Source: Xanthostigma xanthostigma (lineage: Eukaryota; Arthropoda; Insecta; Raphidioptera; Raphidiidae). Taken from it: 64,000 bases of DNA. The stretch lies in contig OY754470.1 in assembly GCA_963575645.1 (NCBI GenBank), positions 46,469,201 to 46,533,200 of the forward strand. The letters run 5' to 3'. Positions 44,601-56,156 of the stretch are shown here, one piece after another; position 1 is the stretch's first letter, and every line of letters starts with the position of its first letter. The notes beneath the pieces are model-generated. The model made no database searches and was not told the DNA's origin. It was given only the letters and a program-made list of their open reading frames with translations. The position numbers and the translations under genes were made by a program.

Positions 44601-46900
44601 TTTCCATCTCAATTATATAGCCCTTAATGGTACTGTTTTTTGTTGCTGTCTATGGAATATTTCTATTTTTGAGAGGCGTTTCCAAAAAAAAAAAAACACA
44701 AAACAAAACAGTCACTCCTGTTGAATATCGCCGTCTTTAATGACAATGCAGTGTTTCCAAAACTATTTATTTTCAGTTTCTGAAACTCGTGGATCTGTCT
44801 TTTTGAGCAGGCAACAATTGATCGTTTTAAAGACAGGTCTATACTCACGGTAGTATTATTAGCTGGTGGGGGTACAGGACGCTGCAATTATAAGAAGGCT
44901 TAGTAAACAAATAAATAAATTTACTGCAAAGGGATAAAAATTCAAAAAAAGCGTAAGCCAGAGAAAATGCGTTACAAATTTAAAAATTGTACATTTGTTC
45001 TTTATCGCCTGTTCTTTACCTTTCTACAAAAATCCAGATCGCAACGCCGCCATTCAACCACAGTGTCTAGGTCTGTCTATACGACCGTGATCTAAAGTTT
45101 TGTCCTAAAAGTCAAATTTAGAACGCTTACCAATATATGCATATACTCGATTTTTGGGCGTCTACAATTGTGCAAAGCTTAGTATATTTGCCCAAAATAT
45201 ACTATTTGCAGCTAGAACTTATAACTTTATAAGTTTAGCATTTCCGTTTGCAGAATTGTCCCAAACACCTGTCAATCGAGTGAATTTCCGGGAAGAATGG
45301 TTTAGCTTTTCAAGTCATATTTCAAAACTGTAAAATTACAGACATGACCTCTTGATTCAGGACTGCAGTATAGGCGCAGTATTCGATATTACGCAATCTC
45401 TAAAAATACGTCTGTCAATAATATAAACACAAAAGTATTAGGCGCTCAGCTAAACAATAATTTTATACATAAACTAGCTTGTTACCCGCGACTTCATCTA
45501 CGTGGAATTTATGTTTGTAAGATTGGTATATTTGAATGTATGCTATTAGCAGTCAGAACTTTTAAGCATAACATTTCAGAGATAAAAACGTTCAAATGTT
45601 GTTCCGGTGTTTAAACACACTTCAAATGGCCTCGTTTCCTTAGTCATAGGTTTTTTTTTTAACAATTTTGGAAAATCTCTCGGAACTGATTCAAATTCGG
45701 GAGACTTATAGAGAACTAGCTGCTGTTACCCCTGCGGCTTCACCCACTATTGAGATGAAACACAATAGCAAGAACAGTAGTGGCTGTATGCGTTGTCCGT
45801 CAGTATATAAGTCGTTAAAGTAGATTAGCCCTGATAAATTTTCAAAAATCCTTTTGAATGCTCACTTACGCCATATAGGGGCGACTTCTATGCAAAATTG
45901 CATGCTTCTAGAATCTAATCGGTTTAGACTGGGCGTTATTAACATATACATTACTCATAACATATACTCTAACATTGACTAATGTTAGAGTTTTAACCAA
46001 GTAGGTTTATAACCCCCTTAGGGGATGAATTACCAAAAATCATTTCCGAGTACACAGCTACGTTAAATAAAGAACCCCTGTGTAAAATTTCATGCATTTA
46101 GACCTATTGGTTTCGGCAGTGCGTTGTCTGTCAGCCTAGACGGTTTATTAAGAAAAAGTGAAAAAAGGATTTTTATTGCAAATTTTCTATACAGAAACGT
46201 AAATATCAGAAATTTGCTATCCAGCTCCCAGAAGCGCTAAGAGGTATTTTTATAACGAATAGAATAAGACAAAACATAGTTGCATAATAGTTTTTATACT
46301 CACACCAAAATAAATAGCGAATAAAGCAAGACGACAGACTTGTTATCTAATGATTAATGAATTATGTTTTTAATATTTTAACCCCTTCCACAGTCAGGGC
46401 CGGACTAGTCCATTTGGTCTTTTTGAAATCTGAAAAATAGTTGAAAAAAAATTGGTTGTCTGTAAAGTCGGTTTACGGACGATAGTTTTACGTGATAACG
46501 TCGTAAAGAAACATTGATGAACTCTCTGACGTCACGCGAGAAGAGAGAGAAATGCGTATACAAGCCGGTGTTTCATCAATTTATAAGACGTTATCACGTC
46601 AAAAGCTAATTCAAATATTTCTTTTTTTTTGTGTATAAAAGGAATTATTTTAAATTATCGGAAAAATTAGTTTTTAATAAAATGAAACATAACAACATAT
46701 TTTCTTTAGATTTTAGAATAACCATATAAAAAGCAACATTTTGTATATTTGTTTATTATACACAGTAATGTCCAACAGCAAAGTAAACTATATTGTTTAC
46801 AAATCAGTTCAAAATAGACAGGTTGACCAGGTCCTTCTAAAAACCGGGCCCTAGCCATTTGTCTCGTTTGTCTATAAAATAATCCAAATTAGACAAATGT
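41605..46900 (-). repeat. Left arm of the giant inverted repeat
   Basis: Reverse complement of the right arm (about 49670-56568), nearly identical wherever sampled: 42370-42440 against 54380-54450, 43022-43336 against 53300-53614, 44663-44887 against 51752-51973, and 46385-46560 against 50085-50250. It lacks the transposon at 54803-56141, two of the three tandem units at 53790-54050, and about 100 bases near 46566 that the right arm has. It carries mirrored exon-like segments. Confidence 0.9.
44849..44881 (-). CDS. Exon-like segment A, left arm
   Basis: 33 bases bounded by ATAATTGCAG and GTGAGT on the minus strand, reading RPVPPPANNTT. An identical mirror segment is at 51758-51790. Splice borders are strong; no parent gene was recognised. 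Confidence 0.3.
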
Positions 46901-47212
46901 CTAGGGCCCGGTTTTTTGAAGGACCCGGTCAAACTGTCTATTTTGAACTGATTTGTAAACAATATAGTTTACTTTGCTGTTGGACAACTGTAGTGTATAA
47001 TAAACAAATATATAAAATGTTGCTTTTTATATTATGGTTATTCTAAAATCTAAAGAAAATGTGTTATTATATTTCACTTTATTAAAAACTAATTTTTCCG
47101 GTTATTTAGAATTTTTTTTATACACTCAAATAAAAAAATTTGAATTTACTTTTTTTCAACTACTTTTCAGATTTCAAAAAGACCAAAATGGATTAGTCTG
47201 GCCCTGACTGTG
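46394..47212. mobile_element. hAT-type MITE forming the local palindrome axis
   Basis: Begins CAGGGCCGGACTAGTCC and ends TTAGTCTGGCCCTG. The two halves fold on each other around about 46887, sharing GGGCCCTAG / CTAGGGCCC, ATAGTTTACTTTGCTGTTGG and flanks CCACAGT / ACTGTGG. A single, non-palindromic copy is in the right arm at 49673-50241. Confidence 0.7.
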
Positions 47213-48710
47213 GAAGGGGTTAAAATTTTAAAAGTATAATTCATTAGATAACATATTAACAAGTCTGTCGTCACTCGTCTTGCTTTATTCGCTATTTATT
47301 GTGGTGTGAGTATAAAAACTATTATGCAACTATGTTTTGTCTTATTTCATTCATTATAAAAATACCTCTTAACGTTTCTGGGAGCTGGATAGCAAATTTC
47401 TGATATTTACGTTTCTGTATAGAAATTATTTGCAATATGTTCTTTTTTCACTTTTTCTTAATAACTAAAGGCTGACAGACAACGCACTGCCGAAACCAAT
47501 AGGTCTAAGTGCAAGAAATTTTACACAGGGATTCTTTATTTAACGTAGCTGTGTACTGGAAATAATTTTTGAAAATTCATCCCCTAAGAGGGTTAATCTA
47601 CTTGGTTAAAATTCTAACATTAACTTACCGTACCGTGCTCAATCTAAACCGATGTGTCAAGAAGCATGCAATTTTGCACAGAAGTCGTCCCCTTTATGTC
47701 GTAAGTGAGCACTTAGAATAGATTTTTGAAAATTCATTCCCTTAGGGGGTTAATCTACTTTAACACTGACTTATACTGAGGGGACAACGCACAACCACGT
47801 TGTTGCTATTGTGTTTCATCTCAATCGCGGGCGAAGCCGCGGGGGTAACAGCAGCTAGTTCTCAATAAGTCTATACCTTTGAAGCGGTTCCGAGAGGTTT
47901 TCCAAAATTATCCAAAAAAAACCTGCGATGAGGAAACTTTCTCACTTTTAGTCGATTTTTGACATTTTCCAATAACTCACTTTTTAGGTCCACACGGATT
48001 ATACAGTATACTAACCGGAAATGACACCCCAAATCAAAAAATGTGGCCATTTGAAGTGTGTTTAAACATCGAAGCAACATTTGAACGTCTCTATCTCCGA
48101 AACGGTATTAAATACAGACTTTCGGGCAGGACCGTCTTTAACCAATTGTAGGCTTTAAGCATATTAGGATAATGGCGCCCCTATGACCTTGACAGAGCAC
48201 TTAGAATTAGAATTCTAACATTATCATTCGTGCATTCTATTAGAAAATAAATAACTTAGTACTAATTAATTTTTATATTTTTTAGATTTTTCTGAAGAAG
48301 ATCCAAAGCCGGATCGAAACGTCATCCTTTGTTACTTTGATTTATATTTTTATATAATTTTTGTAAATATATGATCTGAAAAAAAAATTGGTCGACAATT
48401 TTATTTATTTGAAGAGTTCTATTCAGACGTCAATCAAAGATTTGTATATATATATATTATATCCATTCAAATATACCAAGCTTACAAACATAAATTCCAT
48501 GCAGACGAAGTCGCGGGTAAGAGCTAGTTTATATGTATAAAATTATTATTTTTTCTGATAGGCTGTGGCGCCTGATACATTTTTGTTTATATTATTGACT
48601 GACGAATTTTTAAAGATTGCGTAATGTCGAATACTGCGTATACTACAGTACCAAATCAAGAGGTCATGACTAATCTTACATTTTTGAAATATTTAGCCTT
48701 GAAAAGCTGA
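46890..48710 (+). repeat. Middle diverged copy of the arm sequence
   Basis: Collinear with 49700-51345 in the same orientation: GGCCCTGACTGTGGAAGGGG, GGGAGCTGGATAGCAAATTT, GACAACGCACTGCCGAAACC, GGGTAACAGCAGCTAGTTCT and GCGGGTAAGAGCTAG. Differences and indels are far more frequent than between the two outer arms. It holds an inserted phrase with GAAGATCCAAAGCCGGATCG (about 48295). Confidence 0.82.
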
Positions 48711-48864
48711 AACAATTAATTACTCTTTTGTTTTTTATCATGCTTTATTATGCATGCATAATATCTATTTAAATTAAATAGATTTAACTCTGAAGTGTAT
48801 TATATATTTTGATGTTATTATCTCAACTTTAAATTTCAAATATCTGCAATAATACAAAAAAAAA

Positions 48865-49380
48865 GTCTTGGGTCGCAGTGCCAAACCCTGCCGACAATAT
48901 AGTGTATTTGCTTTTATAGGCAGTGTGGCTCTATTACATGAACTTAACTTTTTTTGGGAAAAATAAAAAAAAATTATCCCTTAATACACCCCTTAAAATA
49001 ACTTTTTTTTTTCTTAATTTCAATACTACATATCAATTCAACATCTGTACCAAATTATATACACTCTTCAGTATGTAAATCCATATCAGAAACTTGTGTT
49101 TTCATAAAATTTGTAAGTCCGGTCCTGTCGGGCCGATTTTATTAAAATTTTAGCAGCATATTTTAATAATTACTAAAAGGTTAAATTTCAAATTTGAAAC
49201 GGTTCCGAGAATTTTTTGGGTATTTTTGGGCCCGAAAACTTTTTTCAACCCCTAAATACCGCCCTTAACATGGCCCGATTGGGCCCATTTTAAATAGGCT
49301 TCGTGCGGTAATGGATTTCAATATGTGGTCCAAATTTCGTTAAAATCAATTAACTCCTTCGAAAGTTATAGCCCGCACAC

Positions 49381-49415
<35 letters not shown>

Positions 49416-49555
49416 CATATATATATAAACATTTCCAAAAATGGTGCCAAACTTCTTAGAAAGTTATGAAACGTCGAGAAATTTTGGTCCGACCCCTAAG
49501 TCCCGCCATCCGACCGACGCCAATAGTGTAAGTGCCTTATGGCAAATACACTAAA
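48865..49555 (+). repeat. Dispersed repeat with CAGTGCCAAACCCTGCC start, copy 2
   Basis: Longer sister of 11995-12395, ending in AGTGCCTTATGGCAAATACA; AGTGTATTTGC near its start and GCAAATACACT at its end form inverted termini. Includes an (AT)n microsatellite. Confidence 0.72.
49378..49430. repeat. (AT)n microsatellite
   Basis: A run of AT dinucleotides with a few interruptions. Confidence 0.9.
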
Positions 49556-51757
49556 AAAACTGTTTTGGTACCAAATTAATGATTATTATTTATTATACTT
49601 GCTTGTTTATACTTTGTCAAAGTCTAATTTCAAAACTATTATACAATAGGTAATAATATGGCAGGGCCGGATTATTTTATAGACAAACGAGACAAATGGC
49701 GATAGGGCTCGGTTTTTAGAAGGACCCGGTCAACCTGTCTATTTTGAACTGATTTGTATAAACAATATAGTTTACTTTGCTGTTGGACAACAAATAAATG
49801 AAATGTTGCTTTTTATATGGTTATTCTAAAATCTAAAGAAAATGTGTTGTTATATGTTTCATTTTATTAAAAACTAATTTTTCCGATAATTTATAATAAT
49901 TCCTTTTATACACAAAAAAAGAAATATTTGAATTAACTTTTGACGTGATAACGTCTTATAAATTGATGAAACACCGGCAGCACGCACGAAAAAGTGTCAC
50001 GTTCCGTCTGAGCCTGAGCGTGCAAGCGAGAGCGCGGTATAAGCGATAGAGAGGCACGATCGGCCCAAGCGTCGGCTTGTACGCATTTCTCTCTCTTCTC
50101 GCGTGACGTCAGAGAGTTCATCAATGTTTCTTTACGACGTTATCACGTAAAACTATCGTCCGTAAACCGACTTTACAGACAACCAATTTTTTTTCAACTA
50201 TTTTTCAGATTTCAAAAAGACCAAATGGACTAGTCCGGCCCTGACTGTGGAAGGGGTTAAAATATTAAAAACATAATTCATTAATCATTAGATAACAAGT
50301 CTGTCGTCTTGCTTTATTCGCTATTTATTTTGGTGTGAGTATAAAAACTATTATGCAACTATGTTTTGTCTTATTCTATTCGTTATAAAAATACCTCTTA
50401 GCGCTTCTGGGAGCTGGATAGCAAATTTCTGATATTTACGTTTCTGTATAGAAAATTTGCAATAAAAATCCTTTTTTCACTTTTTCTTAATAAACCGTCT
50501 AGGCTGACAGACAACGCACTGCCGAAACCAATAGGTCTAAATGCATGAAATTTTACACAGGGGTTCTTTATTTAACGTAGCTGTGTACTCGGAAATGATT
50601 TTTGGTAATTCATCCCCTAAGGGGGTTATAAACCTACTTGGTTAAAACTCTAACATTAGTCAATGGTTAGAGTATATGTTATGAGTAATGTATATGTTAA
50701 TAACGCCCAGTCTAAACCGATTAGATTCTAGAAGCATGCAATTTTGCATAGAAGTCGCCCCTATATGGCGTAAGTGAGCATTCAAAAGGATTTTTGAAAA
50801 TTTATCAGGGCTAATCTACTTTAACGACTTATATACTGACGGACAACGCATACAGCCACTACTGTTCTTGCTATTGTGTTTCATCTCAATAGTGGGTGAA
50901 GCCGCAGGGGTAACAGCAGCTAGTTCTCTATAAGTCTCCCGAATTTGAATCAGTTCCGAGAGATTTTCCAAAATTGTTAAAAAAAAAACCTATGACTAAG
51001 GAAACGAGGCCATTTGAAGTGTGTTTAAACACCGGAACAACATTTGAACGTTTTTATCTCTGAAATGTTATGCTTAAAAGTTCTGACTGCTAATAGCATA
51101 CATTCAAATATACCAATCTTACAAACATAAATTCCACGTAGATGAAGTCGCGGGTAACAAGCTAGTTTATGTATAAAATTATTGTTTAGCTGAGCGCCTA
51201 ATACTTTTGTGTTTATATTATTGACAGACGTATTTTTAGAGATTGCGTAATATCGAATACTGCGCCTATACTGCAGTCCTGAATCAAGAGGTCATGTCTG
51301 TAATTTTACAGTTTTGAAATATGACTTGAAAAGCTAAACCATTCTTCCCGGAAATTCACTCGATTGACAGGTGTTTGGGACAATTCTGCAAACGGAAATG
51401 CTAAACTTATAAAGTTATAAGTTCTAGCTGCAAATAGTATATTTTGGGCAAATATACTAAGCTTTGCACAATTGTAGACGCCCAAAAATCGAGTATATGT
51501 ATATATTGGTAAGCGTTCTAAATTTGACTTTTAGGACAAAACTTTAGATCACGGTCGTATAGACAGACCTAGACACTGTGGTTGAATGGCGGCGTTGCGA
51601 TCTGGATTTTTGTAGAAAGGTAAAGAACAGGCGATAAAGAACAAATGTACAATTTTTAAATTTGTAACGCATTTTCTCTGGCTTACGCTTTTTTTGAATT
51701 TTTATCCCTTTGCAGTAAATTTATTTATTTGTTTACTAAGCCTTCTTATAATTGCAG

Positions 51758-51790
51758 CGTCCTGTACCCCCACCAGCTAATAATACTACC
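51758..51790 (+). CDS. Exon-like segment A, right arm
   Basis: Same 33-base segment as 44849-44881, between TATAATTGCAG and GTGAGTATAG. It is phase-compatible with segment C at 54396, giving a Pro-rich C-terminus (RPVPPPANNTT then DTAIVTGRPP). Confidence 0.3.
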
Positions 51791-52968
51791 GTGAGTATAG
51801 ACCTGTCTTTAAAACGATCAATTGTTGCCTGCTCAAAAAGACAGATCCACGAGTTTCAGAAACTGAAAATAAATAGTTTTGGAAACACTGCATTGTCATT
51901 AAAGACGGCGATATTCAACGGGAGTGACTGTTTTGTTTTGTGTTTTTTTTTTGGAAACGCCTCTCAAAAATAGAAATATTCCATAGACAGCAACAAAAAA
52001 CAGTACCATTAAGGGCTATATAATTGAGATGGAAACATGTTTCGTGTTTTGTATAAACTCGTTGTTGATTCTAAAGAACATGAATTATTATTTAAAAAAA
52101 AAGGACAGACCCATAAACTGTATTAAGAATGTTATTTCGAATACTTATTATTCATGTGTAAAAAAAATTTATATCTCTTCAATTGTTATTTTTCGTTCAC
52201 TTAATTCAAACGTTTTCATTTAACTTCACGTTCCGTTTGTTTGTTCACTTGTTATACAGTCTAGTAGGTACATTAAAGCACACTAAAACTTTAAAAATAA
52301 AATAAGTAATATTTAAGTTAAACGTTTTTATTATACTATCGATGATATTGTATACTCAAAATTTGAAAATAATTAATTATTATATTATAAAACTCAAAAT
52401 ATAAAACTTTAGTTTTTTTTTAAATCGATCAAAAAATATTTTTAATACGCCACTGAATTTATGTAACACTGGAAGCGACCTGCCATCCTAATACAATTAT
52501 TATTTTTATTACTGTGGGCGGTGTCAAAAGACAATGGTTTTAAATATGAAATACTATACGCGGTGTTCGATAAAAAAAGTACAGTACCCGGCTGTGAACA
52601 GATTCAGGACTTTGAAAAAATTAAAAAGAAAACACATTATTACATTACAAAATATTTTGTATATTTTATACCTACTTGACCTCTATACATAATAAATTTT
52701 AAAAACAGCTTTTTTCATTGGAAATTTAACGAAGTCCGGATTAGTAATTTTGAACTGGCATTGATGTTCTTTGCAGACGGGTCAAAACAATTGGTGTTAC
52801 CTTCCATTTCAAACACTTATCTATTTTGTGATGCTAAATGATCCGCAAGTAATAGTGCTTAACCGTTCTTTGTGTCCTGTATAATATTATGTTCATTTAA
52901 TTTTTTTCCCTGACTGTATTGAAATGTATCAAACACCGTAATCTTATGTAAACATTTGATTGTTGCAG

Positions 52969-53036
52969 ATTCAACGCTAGGTGCTGTCCTTTGGTCAACA
53001 ATTTTGAGACCAACTCGCATATGAAGGTGGGAATCT
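52969..53036 (+). other. Exon-like segment B, right arm
   Basis: Follows a strong acceptor (TTGATTGTTGCAG) and can end at AAG/GTGGGA (53036) or CTAT/GTAAGT (53093). Only one frame stays open over the shorter version. It may be an untranslated or alternative exon. The mirror lies at about 43598-43667. Confidence 0.2.
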
Positions 53037-53154
53037 GCGACTAGGATCTTCAGAAACGATCTTCCAATCGACTCTTGTTGAAAAATTGTCTATGTAAGTA
53101 TTTTTTTGATTGTGTAAATAAGTTTTCTGAAATATTATTACTAAAAAAACTTAT

Positions 53155-53500
53155 AATGTGTGGGTTGTAAGGTCTACGATTGCTTATTAGTCACAACCCA
53201 CACTTATATTTATGACTAAATTATTAAAAATTATTGAATTATTGAATATTTAATTCTAAAAACGATCAAATCATGTATTCTCATCGGAAACATACCTATA
53301 TGTATAGAAAACTTCAACTCGATCAGATATGCGACGTCCGCCATATTGGGTTTACAATGACGTCACATAGCTTATCGTATTCCACTTGTCAAACTCTTTC
53401 ATTTGATACCCATGTTAAGTACGTTGTAACAAAAAGAGTGGTCCGTCGTTTTGGGGCGTCCGCCATATTGTATTTATGCATTGCCACCGGACTTATACGC
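53155..53500 (+). repeat. Dispersed repeat inside the right arm
   Basis: GTGTGGGTTGTAAGGTCTAC hairpin with TTATTAGTCACAACCCACAC, then GACGTCCGCCATATTGG and ATGACGTCACATAGCTTATC. A relative lies at 31005-31560; the mirror copy is at 43140-43480. Confidence 0.72.
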
Positions 53501-53789
53501 ATGTTCAAAATTTCAAAACTCTACCTTTTTTCATTACGTTTTAATTTAATGATAAAATCTATGATTTTTCTGCAAGCATACATGCTGACGAGCTTTGTTG
53601 TCGAACGTCTATAATTTAAAATCTATGTTGTCTACATGCGGACCGAATAATAAATTAAAAATAAATCAAAGAATAATAATACATGTGCATCAAACACGAC
53701 AGCGGTACAGAGCTATGAAAACATCCGGTATATAATCATGTTATGCAAGTGCCTTTGGTGTGCTATATTGTATTCGCAGCACTGGCCAT

Positions 53790-54050
53790 CGATACCTCTT
53801 GATACTTCTGGGAGCTGAATAGCAAATTTTTGATTTTTAGGTTTGTAGAGAAATAATTATAGTTATTTTGCAGAGATAATGAATAAAAAATATCTCTTTG
53901 AACTTCTGGGAGCTGAATAGCAAATTTTTGATTTGTAGAGAAATTATACTTATTTTGCAGATATAATGAATAAAAAATATCTCTTTTAACTTCTGGGAGC
54001 TGAATAGCAAATTTTTGATTTTTAGGTTTGTAGAGATCTTGTACGTTTTT
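53790..54050 (+). repeat. Threefold tandem block
   Basis: The phrase CTTCTGGGAGCTGAATAGCA recurs at about 53805, 53901 and 53991 with ATAATGAATAAAAAATATCT between. The left arm has a single unit at about 42768-42845. A related GGGAGCTGGATAGCAAATTT occurs at 46200-46240, 47375 and 50408. Confidence 0.85.
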
Positions 54051-54395
54051 TTGCAGATTTCTTAACAAAAAATCTCTCTCTAAGTATAACGTAAAGAAAT
54101 TAAGATGAGCATATTGTAATGTAAATAGACGCTCGACAACGGAGGCTCAGCGTCTTATAGACGCTCGACAACGGTCTAGCGTCTTACAGACGTTCTTATT
54201 TAGTCCAATGTATTTTAGGGCCTAGGCCGCCCTACAGATATTTTATATATTATGGACGCTCTACAGTCTACAGCGATAAAGGCTTCAATTGAAATGCAAT
54301 TGACATAATTAAAGCGTCCACAATTTACAAGATTGGATACAATGTATGCGCATTTTGTAATCGTGAAAAAATAACTTTTTCTTTTTTTGTTACAG

Positions 54396-54455
54396 GATAC
54401 TGCGATCGTGACTGGGCGACCCCCAACCCCTCTGGAGTTGCCTGCATCAAGTTGA
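54396..54455 (+). CDS. Exon-like segment C (terminal), right arm
   Basis: After TTTTTGTTACAG a frame gives DTAIVTGRPPTPLELPASS and a TGA. Non-coding A/T-rich sequence follows. The mirror lies at about 42376-42435. It could be the last coding exon of a duplicated gene or a TE exon. Confidence 0.3.
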   Translation, partial: DTAIVTGRPPTPLELPASS

Positions 54456-54802
54456 TATCAAAAAATATTATTTTAATTATTACTTCTTATATTGTACCCC
54501 TATTATTGTATATGTGTTAATGATTGTGAAAAATATACACAAATTAACTAAAAACAAATATTTTTATTTATAAAATATATAGTGCAAATAAGGTGGCCAC
54601 GGTCACAGCCACGACCACATATTTTTTCCGTTTACACACACAAATTCTTAAAAATTGGAATTTTCGAACGGGTGTATCTTCGAAACGGTAAGTGATATGA
54701 AGCAACGGAGGAGCTTGGTGACTTCAGCGAGCCATTTTCCATAAGCCTACCGAATTTGAATCGGAGTCCAAAACTGTCTTAAAAAAATCACAAAATAACT
54801 AA

Positions 54803-56141
54803 TAGTCCGGGGGCCAGTAACAGGTTTTTCTTACCAATTTCCGCATGCCTCAAAGACTCGTAAAAAGCTTTAGACAGTTGTACTATGTAGCATCGTGGCC
54901 GTCAGCTGCGGCACTATCGGGGGAATAGGTAGCTTTATAGCTTCGGAAATATTTTGAAAATAAAGAAATCAGCCGCTTTTTTGTTTTATAAATCTGTCAG
55001 AAATATACTAGTTCGGCATGCTTTGATTAACTTTTACATGACGTGGAACATAATATTATGTAGCTAACCATGGCAACGAATAGCAAATATCATATTGAAT
55101 ACGATCCATTACCCACGTCACCTCACGCGATATCAGAAATTCTTTAATATAATAAGATGTCAACATTTTTGAAGTGGTCCCGTCACCCAATTGGCTGGAA
55201 TTTTTGTGTATTTTGTCAAAAGAAAAATTCAACGTTAAAACTATTCAATGAAGAAAATTTGTGCAAGTGCCGTAATATACTCACTATTCGGAAAAATAAT
55301 AATTTAGCAGCAAGAGATGTAATACTTCCTGAACAACCTAATGATTTTCAACTGTATCATAGCGATTGCTATCGACGTTTTACAGCTTTGCCGCCAAAAT
55401 ATCGACGTTCCCAACTGTCTCTTCTACCACACCCTTTTTTGTATCAGCTGACAATCTTTCCCCCATTAAACAAGCAGCTGACGATTGTATTTATTTTAAA
55501 TATTATAAAAACTACCTTTTGAGAAAGTTTCATGTGATAGGGAATGACTGAATTCATATTAATTTCATCAAGTTCGTATGATCAGCTGACGTAACATCCA
55601 CCATCGTACAGCCAGCTGACGTTTTCTTTATGAAAGATCATTAATAACTATCTTTTGACAAGTTTTCAATCGATAGGTAATGATAAAAAATATTATTCAA
55701 ATAAATAAAATTATCGACCAATTTTTTTCAGACTATACCCTATATTGACAAAAAATAATAAATTATAAATCAATATTTCACTAGATGACGTTTCGATCCG
55801 GATTTGGATCTTCTTTAGAAATAATCTAAAAAATATATGAATTAACTAGTATAATATCTACTTTCTAATAGAATGGAGTTTGAATTATCGAATTTTAATG
55901 AAAAATTAATAACGAACAATTTTTTAATAAGTAGTCATGGATACCTATGTACCTAACAGACGTTTGTCAAAGATTTGGATATACAAAATATTATCTTTTT
56001 AACCGTGCGTGGGAGGCTATTCCACCGATACTGGCGCAGCTGACGACCACTATGCTATATGGTACTACTGTCTGAGCATTTTACGAGACTTTCAGCCGCG
56101 CGGAAATGGACGACCTAAATAGGTCGCTGGCCCCCGGACTA
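54803..56141 (+). mobile_element. TAA-flanked transposon with TAGTCCGGGGGCCAG ends
   Basis: Perfect 15-bp ends TAGTCCGGGGGCCAG / CTGGCCCCCGGACTA, flanked by TAA (54800-54802 and 56142-56144). The mirror position in the left arm (about 42003-42006) is an exact empty site with one TAA. A 3-bp TWA duplication is typical of PIF/Harbinger, but the ends were not recognised. It carries a Cys/His-rich frame at 55157 and, near 55690-55940, a copy of a GATGACGTTTCGATCC-type repeat. Confidence 0.88.
55157..55522 (+). CDS. Cys/His-rich protein fragment in the transposon
   Basis: The frame starts at ATG 55157. Residues about 16-75 hold CVFCQKKN, CKCRN and YHSDCYRRFTAL, a metal-binding-like pattern (CxxC ... 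CxC ... HxxxC) that I associate with N-terminal domains of transposon-linked insect proteins. After PPKYR the frame looks random, so the coding part probably ends near 55400. No transposase core is visible, so the element is an internally deleted copy. Confidence 0.45.
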   Translation: MSTFLKWSRHPIGWNFCVFCQKKNSTLKLFNEENLCKCRNILTIRKNNNLAARDVILPEQPNDFQLYHSDCYRRFTALPPKYRRSQLSLLPHPFLYQLTIFPPLNKQLTIVFILNIIKTTF

Positions 56142-56156
56142 TAAGGCTATACTATG

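Noticed and set aside
53790-54050. Open frame across three repeats near 53763-54068 as a gene
   Set aside because: The frame is produced by a non-coding tandem repeat without a stop and is not preserved in the single-unit left arm.
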